Shown here piece by piece: positions 1-8,849 of a stretch of 64,000 nucleotides of DNA. The notes under the pieces are model-generated. The model saw only the letters and a list, made by a program, of their open reading frames with translations. It was not told the origin of the DNA and ran no database searches. The position numbers and the translations under genes were made by a program. Source of the stretch: Psychrobacter sp. LV10R520-6 (GTDB lineage Bacteria > Pseudomonadota > Gammaproteobacteria > Pseudomonadales > Moraxellaceae); the NCBI RefSeq assembly GCF_900182925.1, contig NZ_LT900024.1, forward strand, positions 2,790,001 through 2,854,000. Reading direction: 5' to 3'. Position 1 is the stretch's first letter. Each line of letters opens with the position of its first letter.

Positions 1-1340
1 TTCGTACCCGTCATGAGCGTATGGCTCAGCAGCAGCAAGCTTTTGAGAAGCAAGAAGCGACTAAGGCACATTTAGACGACTTTATTCGTCGTTTCCGCGC
101 CCAAGCCAGTAAGGCCAAGCAAGCGCAAAGCCGTATCAAACAGCTTGAGCGTATGAGTGAGCTGTCACCAATGATGGCGGATAATCCGTTCACTTTCCGT
201 TTCTATGAGCCTGCCAATATGAGCTCGCCCTTGATTGAGCTGACCAATGCTGATATTGGTTATACCGACACACCACTACTCCATAACGCCAATGTGCAAG
301 TAACCCCTGACACTCGTATTGGTCTACTTGGGATGAATGGTGCGGGTAAATCGACCTTGATTAAAGCACTGGTCGGTGAGCTTGGGGTATTATCTGGTAC
401 TTATGATGTCTCAGATACGCTCAAATTAGGCTACTTTAATCAGCATCAAATGGATGCTTTAGACGCTGTCGCCACCCCGCTACAGATGATGCGCCGCTTG
501 GCTGGTAAGACCTCTGATGCTGAATTGCGTTCATTTTTGGGTGGTTTTGACTTTCGCGGCGACCGTATTGATACTCCGAGCGAGTTATTCTCAGGTGGTG
601 AGCGTGCGCGTTTAACCTTAGCCTTGATTGTTTGGCAGCGTCCTAATGTGCTGGTACTCGATGAGCCCACCAACCATTTAGACTTACAAATGCGCCAAGC
701 CCTAACTATGGCTTTACAAGGTTTTGAGGGTGCAGTAGTGCTGGTTTCGCATGATCGCGAACTGATTGCTAACGTCTGCGATGAGCTGTACTTGGTACAT
801 GACGGTATAATCGAAGAGTTTGATGGCGATATCAATGACTATGGCAAATGGTTGTCGGATAAACGCAAGGAAGCCAACAGTCCAGATAAAGGCGCTGATA
901 AAAAAGGTAAGAGTAAAAAGGCCAAGAAAAAATTCGTTAATAAAGAAGACGTTTCACGTGAAACAAATCCTAACACTAGCGGTTCTGAGTCTGATAACTT
1001 AAAGCACGCTAAAAAAAAACTAGCAAATCCTAAGTCAGCTGCTGCATCATCGTTAACGAAAGAAGAGCAGCGCAAACTGGCCGCTGAACAGCGCAAGCTT
1101 AGCGCGCCTATTCGCCGCGAGATTGAAGATACAGAAAAAGCGTTGGCTAAGATTGACGATAAGCTGGCAAGTTTAGAAGTTAAGCTTGGCGATACTGATC
1201 TTTATGAAGAAGGCCGTAAAGCTGATTTGATGGTCTTACTTGATGAGCAAACCGCCCTACAGCAGCAGCATAGCGCTAGTGAAGAGTCTTTACTGGTAGC
1301 GATGACTACTCTTGAAGAGATGGAAGCAAGTTTTGAGTAG
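1..1340 (+). CDS. ABC-F family ATPase, YheS/Uup-like (5' end outside window)
   Basis: Partial gene: the reading frame is open from the first bases, so the N-terminal ATPase domain and most of the interdomain linker lie upstream. What remains, counted from the first in-frame Met at base 21, starts in the ABC-F linker (KAKQAQSRIKQLERM, about 31-45). It then carries the second ATPase domain: Walker A GMNGAGKST (104-112), signature SGGERARL (191-198), Walker B LVLDEPTNHLD (211-221) and an H-loop SHDRE. No membrane segments are present. The C-terminus has a Lys-rich linker and a coiled coil (about 350-435), as in Uup/YheS proteins. ABC-F proteins act on the ribosome in the cytoplasm. The close match to E. 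coli YheS around the linker and Walker A makes YheS the likeliest subfamily; the exact role is inferred. A clear terminator follows. Confidence 0.9.
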   Translation, partial: RTRHERMAQQQQAFEKQEATKAHLDDFIRRFRAQASKAKQAQSRIKQLERMSELSPMMADNPFTFRFYEPANMSSPLIELTNADIGYTDTPLLHNANVQVTPDTRIGLLGMNGAGKSTLIKALVGELGVLSGTYDVSDTLKLGYFNQHQMDALDAVATPLQMMRRLAGKTSDAELRSFLGGFDFRGDRIDTPSELFSGGERARLTLALIVWQRPNVLVLDEPTNHLDLQMRQALTMALQGFEGAVVLVSHDRELIANVCDELYLVHDGIIEEFDGDINDYGKWLSDKRKEANSPDKGADKKGKSKKAKKKFVNKEDVSRETNPNTSGSESDNLKHAKKKLANPKSAAASSLTKEEQRKLAAEQRKLSAPIRREIEDTEKALAKIDDKLASLEVKLGDTDLYEEGRKADLMVLLDEQTALQQQHSASEESLLVAMTTLEEMEASFE

Positions 1341-1403
1341 GAGGTTTTTGGGTAGAAGGTATTTGGTCAGCGCAGATAGCTACCAATGAGTAAGTGATAC
1401 ACA

Positions 1404-1436
1404 AAAAGGGGAGAGTGCTAGCTCTCCCCTTTTTTT
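1404..1436 (+). terminator. Rho-independent terminator after the ABC-F gene
   Basis: A perfect GC-rich stem (ggggagag/ctctcccc) with a 5-base loop is followed by a run of T. The A-run on the 5' side makes it usable in both directions, so it also serves the convergent rlpA-like gene. Confidence 0.85.
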
Positions 1437-1447
1437 ACATTATTAAG

Positions 1448-1810
1448 TTATTGTCTACGGTATTTGCCATCACCGTAAGATAGTACATTCATACTAGTCG
1501 TACAGAGTTGGCAGTTTATTTTACCAGCAGCGGCTTTAGATAGATCAAGAATACGTCCCCTGATGAAAGGTCCTCTATCGGTGATTTTCACTATCACGCT
1601 CTGCTTTGTCTTTTTATTAGTCACTTTTACCTTCGTACCAAACGGCAGCGTTCTATGTGCAGCGGTCAGGGAATTCATATTGAAGATACTACCACTAGCT
1701 GTGCGTTTACCGTGAAATTTATTACCGTAGTAACTGGTGTTAGCGGCAAAAACCGTGGTACTTAACAGTAGTGATAACGTGATAACTAAAGACTTAATTA
1801 AATAAGACAT
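1448..1810 (-). CDS. Secreted RlpA-like double-psi beta-barrel protein
   Basis: A 120-residue protein with a Sec signal peptide (hydrophobic stretch 7-20, probable cleavage after FAA at 21-23). The rest is a single RlpA-like double-psi beta-barrel. The SYYGNKFHGKRTASG start, the AHRTLPFGTKVKV block with H52, and TDRGPF with D78 match the His and Asp that are catalytic in RlpA lytic transglycosylases, which cut denuded septal peptidoglycan. Unlike full-length RlpA (about 360 residues in E. coli) it has no lipobox Cys and no SPOR domain, so septal targeting by SPOR is not expected. Two cysteines (C100, C103) could form a disulfide. The protein is probably periplasmic or secreted. The fold is clear; enzymatic activity is inferred. 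Confidence 0.85.
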   Translation of the reverse strand: MSYLIKSLVITLSLLLSTTVFAANTSYYGNKFHGKRTASGSIFNMNSLTAAHRTLPFGTKVKVTNKKTKQSVIVKITDRGPFIRGRILDLSKAAAGKINCQLCTTSMNVLSYGDGKYRRQ

Positions 1811-1887
1811 TTAATACCTTTTTAAAATTTATAAAATAGACAGATACTCCTGCCTATGTTATCCATACTCCCTATGAGTTTGAATAA

Positions 1888-2154
1888 TATAGGTATTTTA
1901 CTATAAAAAGCTTACCACGTCCTCACGGCTCTGTAAAAAACGTACAAGGTCAAGCCGCTGAGCTGACTTATACTATCAATAAGCGCGAGGGTCGCTCGTC
2001 GCTCTCTCAAACTGAGCTGACATTGCGACAACAGTTGTCAAAAAATAATGATGCTAGAATTATTATTACTCATACTGACACCCACTCTAATAATAGCGTA
2101 GTCAATGACTCAGATAGCGTAAGCGCTGGTGCCGCTTGGCACTATTACTGGTAA
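1888..2154 (+). pseudogene. Possible 3' remnant of a lost gene (no start codon)
   Basis: The 494-bp gap between the rlpA-like gene and cbpA holds an open frame with no ATG, GTG or TTG near its beginning, preceded by a stop at 1885-1887. It reads as ordinary hydrophilic protein (for example VQGQAAELTYTINKREG and ARIIITHTDTHSN) and ends in WHYYW before TAA at 2152. Codon use looks like that of the neighbours. I read it as the C-terminal end of a decayed gene whose 5' part was deleted. I do not recognise the family. Confidence 0.4.
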
Positions 2155-2304
2155 GACGGTACTGGCAAGGCTTTGTTAGTAAAGTTATGGCTTCAAACTA
2201 CAAGATGTTATTACACAGTCGCAGTCATATAGTTTTAAATACTATAACGTTCAGAATTCGTACACTATTATAATTAAAAAGCTTTTACCTTAAGGAACAA
2301 TAAT

Positions 2305-3300
2305 ATGGCAGAAGAAAACTACTATGACATCTTAGGGGTCAAAAAAGACGCCTCAGATGCGGATATCAAAAAAAAATACCGCAAGCTTGTACGTCAATAT
2401 CATCCGGATGTTAGCGATGCTCCGGACGCTGACAATAAGATTGCCGAAATTAATAATGCTTATGAAACCATAAGAGACAAAGACAAGCGTGCTGAATATG
2501 ATGCCATGCTAAACAATCCGTTTGCCGGTCAAGGTGGTGGCTTCGGTGGACAGGCGGGCGGTGGTGGTCAACGCTGGGAAGATATGAAAGGTCAATTTGG
2601 TGAAGGCGAAGCCTTTGGCGATGGCGGCTTTCGCTTCGATGATATCTTTTCCGCATTTGGTCGCGGTGCACGCGGGCAAGAGGGCGGCCAATCACAGCAG
2701 AGCGGCTTTGATCAATTCGGCGGTGGTTTTGGCACGCAAGATAGCAAAGGTCAAGACCAGCACGCGGAAATTAACGTTGATTTGGCGTCGGTCTATAATG
2801 GCGATGACTATAGTATCAAACTGAACGTTCCCGTCCGTCAGCTTAATGGTAACGTGGAATATGATAATAAAACCCTCAAAATCAAGATTCCTAAAGGGAT
2901 TACCGATGATAAACAGATCCGCTTAGCAGGACAAGGTGCTGCGGGTAGTGGGAGCGGCAAAAATGGCGATTTATTCTTAAAGGTTAAAATTACTCATGCC
3001 GATAATATTCGTCTAGAAGGCGCCAATGTTTATCAAACGGTAAACATCACCCCATGGGAAGCGGCGCTCGGTGAAAAAATTAATGTCACCACCCCAGCAG
3101 GAACTTTAGGCGTCACTATTCCCAAAAACAGTAAGTCTGGTAGTAATTTGCGCCTCAAAAATAAAGGTATCCCTGCCAAGCAAGCCGGCGATTTATACTT
3201 AAAGTTGAATATTGTCAATCCAGAGGTCAACACTGAAGCGGCAACCCAAGCTTATGAGCAATTAAAGCAAGCCTTTGCCGATACCAGTATTAACCGTTAA
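2305..3300 (+). CDS. cbpA: Curved DNA-binding protein / DnaJ-class co-chaperone CbpA
   Basis: A 331-residue J-domain protein. Residues 1-70 form the J domain with the HPD tripeptide at 33-35, which stimulates the DnaK ATPase. A Gly/Phe-rich linker (about 73-145) follows, then two C-terminal beta domains (about 150-320). The four CxxCxGxG zinc repeats of DnaJ are absent, which marks the CbpA type. CbpA is a DnaK co-chaperone that also binds curved DNA in the nucleoid. The start is supported by AAGGAA about 7 bases before ATG, and a TATAAT lies at 2269-2274. The next gene encodes its specific modulator CbpM, 80 bases downstream, which strongly supports the assignment. Confidence 0.95.
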   Translation: MAEENYYDILGVKKDASDADIKKKYRKLVRQYHPDVSDAPDADNKIAEINNAYETIRDKDKRAEYDAMLNNPFAGQGGGFGGQAGGGGQRWEDMKGQFGEGEAFGDGGFRFDDIFSAFGRGARGQEGGQSQQSGFDQFGGGFGTQDSKGQDQHAEINVDLASVYNGDDYSIKLNVPVRQLNGNVEYDNKTLKIKIPKGITDDKQIRLAGQGAAGSGSGKNGDLFLKVKITHADNIRLEGANVYQTVNITPWEAALGEKINVTTPAGTLGVTIPKNSKSGSNLRLKNKGIPAKQAGDLYLKLNIVNPEVNTEAATQAYEQLKQAFADTSINR

Positions 3301-3380
3301 TAGCCGCCATGATTTAACCGTGTTAGAGATGAATAATGACCATACGATAACGATGAAATAAAGCGCAAACGAGGATAATA

Positions 3381-3707
3381 ATGATGAAACACTCGCCCGA
3401 ATTAACCGACATTATCATGAGTTTAGATGAGCTGATATCTGCCTGTGGTCAAGAGCGCCAATGGGTTATTGCTTTGATTGAAGAAAGTATCATTGAATAT
3501 GACGTACCTGAAAGCGAACAGTTCAGCGGCTATCAGCTGACTACTGTTCGTCGCGCATCCCGCCTTAGCCGTGACTTTGAAGCCAGCGTGCCAGCGATTG
3601 GCTTAATCATTGAGCTATTAGATGAACTTGAGCAGCTGCGTCAGTTTAAGCGCCAGTGGGAAGTAGAAACGCCGATGATTGAAGTAGAAGTCAGCACTTT
3701 AAAATAA
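3381..3707 (+). CDS. cbpM: Chaperone modulator CbpM
   Basis: A 108-residue, mostly helical, acidic protein of the CbpM/MerR-like family. CbpM binds the J domain of CbpA and blocks both its co-chaperone and DNA-binding functions. The family pattern is visible: an N-terminal helix, the ITALIEESIIEYDVPES-type segment, a SRLSRDFE helix as in MerR-type winged helices, and a C-terminal LIIELLDELEQLR helix. It sits directly behind cbpA in the same orientation and is probably cotranscribed. GAGGAT precedes a double ATG, so the true start could be either Met. The call rests on length, context and pattern. Confidence 0.9.
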   Translation: MMKHSPELTDIIMSLDELISACGQERQWVIALIEESIIEYDVPESEQFSGYQLTTVRRASRLSRDFEASVPAIGLIIELLDELEQLRQFKRQWEVETPMIEVEVSTLK

Positions 3708-3794
3708 TCTATTGACTCAAAGTAGTTTGGCTGCTTAGATAAAATCATATCTAAGCGTGCATAGTAAATACTTGCTATTAATAGCAGATAAAAT

Positions 3795-3821
3795 AAAAAG
3801 GGCAATAAATGCCCTTTTTTG
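3795..3821. terminator. Bidirectional terminator between cbpM and sstT
   Basis: The hairpin aaaagggca-ataaa-tgccctttt lies between two convergent genes, with an A-run on one side and a T-run on the other, so it can stop transcription from both directions. Confidence 0.8.
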
Positions 3822-3858
3822 TTTTTAAGAATAGCTTTTTGCTAAATTTTAATCACTA

Positions 3859-5061
3859 TTAACGAGAATATGTAGGATCAGCTGCTGCCGTAAATAACAC
3901 GTCAGTTGATGAGTTCAATGCAGTTTCTGCGGAATCTTGCACCACCCCAATGATAAAGCCGATGGCAACCACTTGCATAGCAATGTCATTCGGAATACTA
4001 AATAAGCTACTGGCAAGTGGAATCAATAGCAATGAGCCGCCAGCCACACCTGAGGCACCGCAAGCACTAATAGTAGCGACGAGACTTAACAATAGAGCCG
4101 AGGCAAAAGTAACTTCAATTCCTAATGTATGGGCAGCCGCAAGCGTTAAGACGTTAATAGTGATAGCTGCGCCAGCCATATTAATAGTGGCACCCAGTGG
4201 AATAGTCACTGAATAAGTATCTTCGTGTAGACCTAATTTGCGTGCAAGGTTCATGTTGACCGGAATGTTGGCCGCTGAGCTGCGAGTAAAAAATGCGGTA
4301 ATCCCTGATTCGCGCAGGCAAGTAAATACTAATGGATAAGGGTTTTTGCCAGTCTTGATCAGCACAATTAACGGGTTAGCAACTAAGGCAATAAAGAGCA
4401 TACAGCCGACCAATACCATTAAGATACGGGCATAACCTGCTAAGGCGGCAAAGCCAGTTTCAGCGACCGTATTGGCAACCAAGCCTAAGATCCCAAGAGG
4501 TGCCAGAGCAATCACCCATTTCACCACTTGGGACATGGCATCAGCAAAGTCGCCTACGATGGTGCGTGCGGTATCACTGGCTTGACGAAGCGCAAAGCCG
4601 ATGATGATTGCCCACGCTAAGATGCCAATATAGTTGGCTTCAGCTACCGCGTTGACCGGATTAGCGACTAGGTTAAGTAGTAGGTTGGTCAGAACTTCTT
4701 TTAGGTTGGCCGGTGGTACTTGCTCAACGGTAGCGTTAACTAACACCAGCTCGGTTGGAAATAGAAAGCTTGCCCCTACTGCCGTTAGTGCAGCCAAAAA
4801 AGTGCCGAATATATACATAATAATGACGGGCTTAACGTAGACTTCATTGCCACTACGATGTTGGCTAATCGCTGCCATAACTAAAACAAACACCAGTACC
4901 GGAGCAACTGCTTTTAGCGCGCCAACAAACAAGGTCCCCAAAAGTCCTAATGCAATACCGATGCTGGGAGCAAGCCAGCCGATTAACACACCCAATACTA
5001 AGCCAATAATAATCAGCGGTACCAGCCCTATTCGTTGGTACATCGCAACTAATGAACGCAT
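3859..5061 (-). CDS. sstT: Na+/serine-threonine symporter SstT
   Basis: A 400-residue inner-membrane transporter of the dicarboxylate/amino acid:cation symporter family. It imports serine and threonine with sodium. It is close to E. coli SstT along its whole length. The conserved blocks are [16 protein letters not shown] near the N-terminus, the re-entrant hairpin region [32 protein letters not shown], and [18 protein letters not shown] before the last helices. About nine membrane segments can be counted. It is a single-gene unit that converges on cbpM. No regulatory site is obvious upstream. Confidence 0.93.
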   Translation of the reverse strand: MRSLVAMYQRIGLVPLIIIGLVLGVLIGWLAPSIGIALGLLGTLFVGALKAVAPVLVFVLVMAAISQHRSGNEVYVKPVIIMYIFGTFLAALTAVGASFLFPTELVLVNATVEQVPPANLKEVLTNLLLNLVANPVNAVAEANYIGILAWAIIIGFALRQASDTARTIVGDFADAMSQVVKWVIALAPLGILGLVANTVAETGFAALAGYARILMVLVGCMLFIALVANPLIVLIKTGKNPYPLVFTCLRESGITAFFTRSSAANIPVNMNLARKLGLHEDTYSVTIPLGATINMAGAAITINVLTLAAAHTLGIEVTFASALLLSLVATISACGASGVAGGSLLLIPLASSLFSIPNDIAMQVVAIGFIIGVVQDSAETALNSSTDVLFTAAADPTYSR

Positions 5062-5398
5062 CTATACACCCTTAACCGAGTCAATAAAAAAACTAAGAAT
5101 AATTAATCATGATAACAGCATGATAATTTGGGGGGAATGGTAGCATTTTTTCAGATATTCGCCTACTGCAATACAGCGATGATATCGACTTAGAGCATAG
5201 ATTTAAGGCAAGCTATTGAAAGCCAAAAGTACGAAGGGAGAAGCATTATAGTGAATCGAATATAAAGCTAGTATCCAAGTTCTGAATGGGAATAGTAGCT
5301 AGTTTATCGAAGTAAGTAATTTAAGTGAGGCTGTTCAAAAGGGGGTAAACTTAATGGGGTTTGGCTCATTATATAGTTGGTTAGCTGTAAATAAGCGA
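5062..5398. other. Intergenic region upstream of sstT
   Basis: AT-rich DNA holding the sstT promoter region and the 3' flank of holC. I see no gene, no strong terminator and no repeat. Confidence 0.5.
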
Positions 5399-5863
5399 TT
5401 ACACTTTAAAGTGAGTGAGTTCATAGCCTAATTGTTGATAACGCTTATATTTAACGCGTCCATCTTGCACGCTTGCGTCATCTGGTTTGATAATCTCAAG
5501 AACACGCGCGGGCTGTGTATTACTAGTAGCAGTGATAAAGTCATTAACGGGACGGGAAGTGGTATTGATAACAATCCCATTGAACTCCGCTGGCAGATAA
5601 GCGCCCAGTAGGACTGGGGCTAGAGATGACCCTATATTATCAACAGTGTTTTCGTTAGCTATTAGACGTTGATGTGGAATAAAGCTGCTGGCATCCTGGG
5701 CCCATAAAGCCTCATCAAAATCGCTAAGCAAAGCTTCATCCTCAGCAAGAATTAATAACGACTGGCTGCTTTTGTTGAGTGCGGTTTGGGTCAACTGACA
5801 AATAAAGCCCAAGAAATCTTGGGCTTTACTCTCACTTAACACATAAAAACTAATTTGCATCAT
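5399..5863 (-). CDS. holC: DNA polymerase III chi subunit HolC
   Basis: A 154-residue protein of the HolC family. In the clamp-loader complex the chi subunit pairs with psi and contacts single-strand-binding protein. The family pattern is visible: ISFYVLSESKAQDFLGFICQL at the start, a conserved LLILAEDEALLSDFDEALWA block, then SFIPH and the FNGIVINTTSRPV strand. It lies 53 bases downstream of pepA in the same direction. The pepA-holC pair is conserved in gammaproteobacteria and supports the assignment. The first two codons are both Met. Confidence 0.92.
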   Translation of the reverse strand: MMQISFYVLSESKAQDFLGFICQLTQTALNKSSQSLLILAEDEALLSDFDEALWAQDASSFIPHQRLIANENTVDNIGSSLAPVLLGAYLPAEFNGIVINTTSRPVNDFITATSNTQPARVLEIIKPDDASVQDGRVKYKRYQQLGYELTHFKV

Positions 5864-5916
5864 GTAAATACTCTACATCACTAGCAGTTATGAAAGTCTA
5901 TAACAGTTCTAAAGGG

Positions 5917-7572
5917 CTATGCCATATCTGCACAGTTTTTTAGATACTGCATGAATAGTGGCACAGGACGACCGGTTGCTGCTTTTTCTTTACCTGAGTT
6001 CCATGCGGTACCAGCAATATCTAAATGCGCCCATGCTTGACCGTCTTCGACAAAGCGAGACAAGAAACAAGCTGCAGTCACTGCGCCTGCACCCTTGCCA
6101 CCGATGTTTTGCATGTCAGCGATAGGAGAGTCGAGCAATGATTGATAAGCATCATCCATCGGCATGTGCCAGATTAGATCACCTGATTGTTCACTAGCGT
6201 TCTCGAGCTCAAATAATACATCTTCATCATTACTAAATACTGCTGAGCGAACGTGACCTAAAGCAACCACACAAGCGCCCGTTAGAGTAGCAACATCAAT
6301 AATGGCTTTTGGCTGATAACGCTGGATGTAGCATAAGGTATCTGCTAGTACTAAACGGCCTTCAGCATCAGTATTTAGAATCTCGACCGACTTGCCGTTC
6401 ATGGCTTTAACAATATCACCGGGACGTGTTGCATCACCTGATGGCATGTTTTCTGCACAAGCGAGAGCACCCACAACGTTAATTGGTAGACGCGCTTCGC
6501 ATAAGGCTTTCATCGTGCCCAACACGGCTGCTGAGCCGCCCATATCGAACTTCATTTCATCCATTGCGGCGCCAGGTTTGATAGAGATACCGCCTGAATC
6601 AAAGGTCACGCCTTTACCAACTAATACGATAGGCGCGTCGTCATTTGAAATTTGCGCGTTATCATCGCTATTCTTAGCCGCATTTTTCGCAGATTTTTTG
6701 CTAGGAAGTTTATCTGTGAGCACTTTTAGACCACTGCTAGCTTTTGCGCTACTGTTTGTGGTTTTATTGGCAGCTTGGGCACTGAATTTAGATTTGCCTT
6801 GATATTCTAAGATGACCAGTTGGCCTTCTTTAGTAGAGCCTTGTGACACCGCTAAAAAACAACCCATGCCTAACGCTGACATCTCTTCTTCACCTAGCAC
6901 TGTCACTTTCAATAGATCAGGATAAGCTTTAGCCAAGTCTTGCGCTTGCTCTGCCATATAGGCGGGGAAGCAAATGTTCCCTGGCTCATTGGCCACATCA
7001 CGGGTTAGATTTTGGCCGATAAATACGGACTGGGCAAAGTCTAGAGCTGGCTGCAAAGACTTGTCAGCGAGTAGATAGATATCAGTTAATACCGGTGTTG
7101 TTTGCTCAGATTTGTATTTATCAAAACGATAGCTTGCTGCTAATAAGTTTAGTGAAAATTGTCCAAACTGCTTCTCTTCTAGCGTATCACCTAAGGCGAC
7201 AGTGATTGAAGCGACGCGCTTTTGCGTACTCTGATAGATGGTATTGGCAATTTTTTGTAGGACAGTGTTATTGAGCTTATCACAGCAGCCGACGCCGACT
7301 AATAATAGCTGGACAGGATTTTGCTTGGTGGTTTTTTTATCACCTGCCAATGCATAATCGGCAACGGTTTCGCAGGCTTTACCTTTAAAGTGTGAGACTT
7401 CAATGAGCTGCTCAATACGCGCTTGATAATCGCTCAAAGCGGATTCAGCCAGTATATTCTTCTTATCATCGACTAAAACGACCAAACAGGCCTCGTCTTT
7501 ATTTTTGGCTTCTTTTTTGAGAATCTTTTGGGTGTGAGTCTTTGGTAGATGCTGAGTTAACTTAATATTCAT
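5917..7572 (-). CDS. pepA: Leucyl aminopeptidase PepA (M17) with a low-complexity insertion
   Basis: A cytoplasmic, two-metal M17 aminopeptidase that removes N-terminal residues. In E. coli it also binds DNA for Xer recombination at cer-type sites. The N-terminal macro-like domain spans about 1-180 and the catalytic domain about 190-551. Visible signatures are the metal-ligand block VGKGVTFDSGG (318-328), MKFDMGGSAAV, and the family signature NTDAEGRL. The protein is 551 residues against about 500 for E. coli PepA. Most of the excess is a Ser/Lys/Asn/Ala-rich stretch at about 261-312, placed just before the first metal-binding strand. The gene is upstream of holC and probably cotranscribed with it. 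Confidence 0.95.
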   Translation of the reverse strand: MNIKLTQHLPKTHTQKILKKEAKNKDEACLVVLVDDKKNILAESALSDYQARIEQLIEVSHFKGKACETVADYALAGDKKTTKQNPVQLLLVGVGCCDKLNNTVLQKIANTIYQSTQKRVASITVALGDTLEEKQFGQFSLNLLAASYRFDKYKSEQTTPVLTDIYLLADKSLQPALDFAQSVFIGQNLTRDVANEPGNICFPAYMAEQAQDLAKAYPDLLKVTVLGEEEMSALGMGCFLAVSQGSTKEGQLVILEYQGKSKFSAQAANKTTNSSAKASSGLKVLTDKLPSKKSAKNAAKNSDDNAQISNDDAPIVLVGKGVTFDSGGISIKPGAAMDEMKFDMGGSAAVLGTMKALCEARLPINVVGALACAENMPSGDATRPGDIVKAMNGKSVEILNTDAEGRLVLADTLCYIQRYQPKAIIDVATLTGACVVALGHVRSAVFSNDEDVLFELENASEQSGDLIWHMPMDDAYQSLLDSPIADMQNIGGKGAGAVTAACFLSRFVEDGQAWAHLDIAGTAWNSGKEKAATGRPVPLFMQYLKNCADMA

Positions 7573-7684
7573 ATATTGTTATCCTTATTTATTTTTAGGG
7601 TAAAAGTTTAGAGTAAGAATTAATCTAAAAAACAGAAATGCAATTTATATTTATGAGCTCGTTAAGCTGTCTTTATAGTGTAGC

Positions 7685-7735
7685 ATATCAAGGAATAAGT
7701 ACGCAGTAAGCAAGGGTTAGGTAATGTTTTTAAAC
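7685..7735 (+). repeat. 51-bp direct repeat, copy A
   Basis: It matches 8665-8715 in 44 of 51 positions, including an unbroken core caagggttaggtaatgtttt. The two copies lie exactly 980 bases apart and bracket the isochorismatase-family gene. Copy A sits in the pepA upstream region. Confidence 0.8.
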
Positions 7736-7872
7736 GCCGTTGTTGCCTGATCTTATCGACTTTACCACCTACATGTGACAATACCCGCCATACTGTTAAT
7801 AGAATGACTAATGATGTGACGAGTATTGTTGTGCATAGGTTGATTGGCAGTCAGCTATTCTAGCTACTGCAA

Positions 7873-8472
7873 CTATTTACCAACCAACTTATCAGTCGAG
7901 ACTAAAGTGGCAAATCTATCTTGCAGCGCTGCCATGGCAGTGTTATGCACGACATCAGCATTTATCGCTTGCCCTTTTGCATCAGGTAAAGCGCGAGTAG
8001 CACAGGCGTCATGACAAACAAAGTTCTCAAAGCCCAAATCAAAGGCCGCCCGCACGCTTGAGCTAACACACATGTGACTCATAAAACCAGCAAAGATAAT
8101 TTGCTGTTTGCCAGTGGCCTTTATAAGCTCTTGTAGCTGTGTGTCATGAAAGGCATTGGGGTGCGTTTTGGTGACGGTTTTCTCGTCGTTCATTGGTTGT
8201 AAGCTATCAACAATGGCAACATTGGAAGATGACGGATCAAAAATCTTCTCATTACCGTGATGGGCAATATGAAATAAAGGAATACTTTCTTTTCGTGCTT
8301 TATCAAGTAGCAGACGCGCGTTGGCCGTTGCTTTGCTACCGGCATCACCTAAAGGCATCGCACCGTCAACATATTCATTCTGAAAATCAATCAAGACAAT
8401 AGCGCAATTTGACCAATCAATCGTAGCAGATTGACCACCAGCGAGTTCAAGTAGGGTAGAAGGAACAGACAT
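7873..8472 (-). CDS. Isochorismatase-family cysteine hydrolase
   Basis: A 199-residue single-domain enzyme of the isochorismatase-like superfamily. The three family catalytic residues are visible: D29 in VLIDFQNEY, K102 in TKTHPNAF and C135 in SHMCVSSS. GFMSHMC carries the usual non-proline cis-peptide region. The superfamily hydrolyses isochorismate, nicotinamide, N-carbamoyl amines and similar amides; the substrate cannot be read from the sequence. No siderophore or nicotinamide genes are nearby. The gene lies alone between pepA and lptF, flanked by two 51-bp direct repeats, which suggests it is a late arrival there. Confidence 0.85.
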   Translation of the reverse strand: MSVPSTLLELAGGQSATIDWSNCAIVLIDFQNEYVDGAMPLGDAGSKATANARLLLDKARKESIPLFHIAHHGNEKIFDPSSSNVAIVDSLQPMNDEKTVTKTHPNAFHDTQLQELIKATGKQQIIFAGFMSHMCVSSSVRAAFDLGFENFVCHDACATRALPDAKGQAINADVVHNTAMAALQDRFATLVSTDKLVGK

Positions 8473-8664
8473 CTTATTCTCCGTTAATGAGTAAACGATA
8501 TGAAGCTAAATTCTAACAATTAATGGCGATGATATTCGGTGCATGATACGAACAACACACAAAGCCGCTGGAATGATAAGCATTAAAATAAATTAGAGAT
8601 TTAGTTATTAGGACTTATAGTCCTTTTGTTTTTTAACTTTTATGTCTTAATTCGACCCTGTCTG

Positions 8665-8715
8665 ATATCAGATGATAAGTACGTAGTTAGCAAGGGTTAG
8701 GTAATGTTTTCAAAC
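8665..8715 (+). repeat. 51-bp direct repeat, copy B
   Basis: Partner of the copy at 7685-7735 (7 mismatches, no gaps). It lies in the upstream region of lptF, so a promoter-proximal segment is present on both sides of the isochorismatase gene. Confidence 0.8.
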
Positions 8716-8849
8716 ACATTTCACAGCTATTTTTTACAAAAATATGCTAGCATTAGCGGTTACGCCTATCGTCTTCAGACAAATTTGAATAAGCCTATCA
8801 ATCAACATGCGATTACTCGTGTGAATGCCAACCGCTAAGAGTACCTATT

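Noticed and set aside
446..835. 129-codon minus-strand frame inside the ABC-F gene
   Set aside because: It is antisense to conserved Walker motifs, with Ser/Arg/Lys-rich composition typical of a shadow frame.
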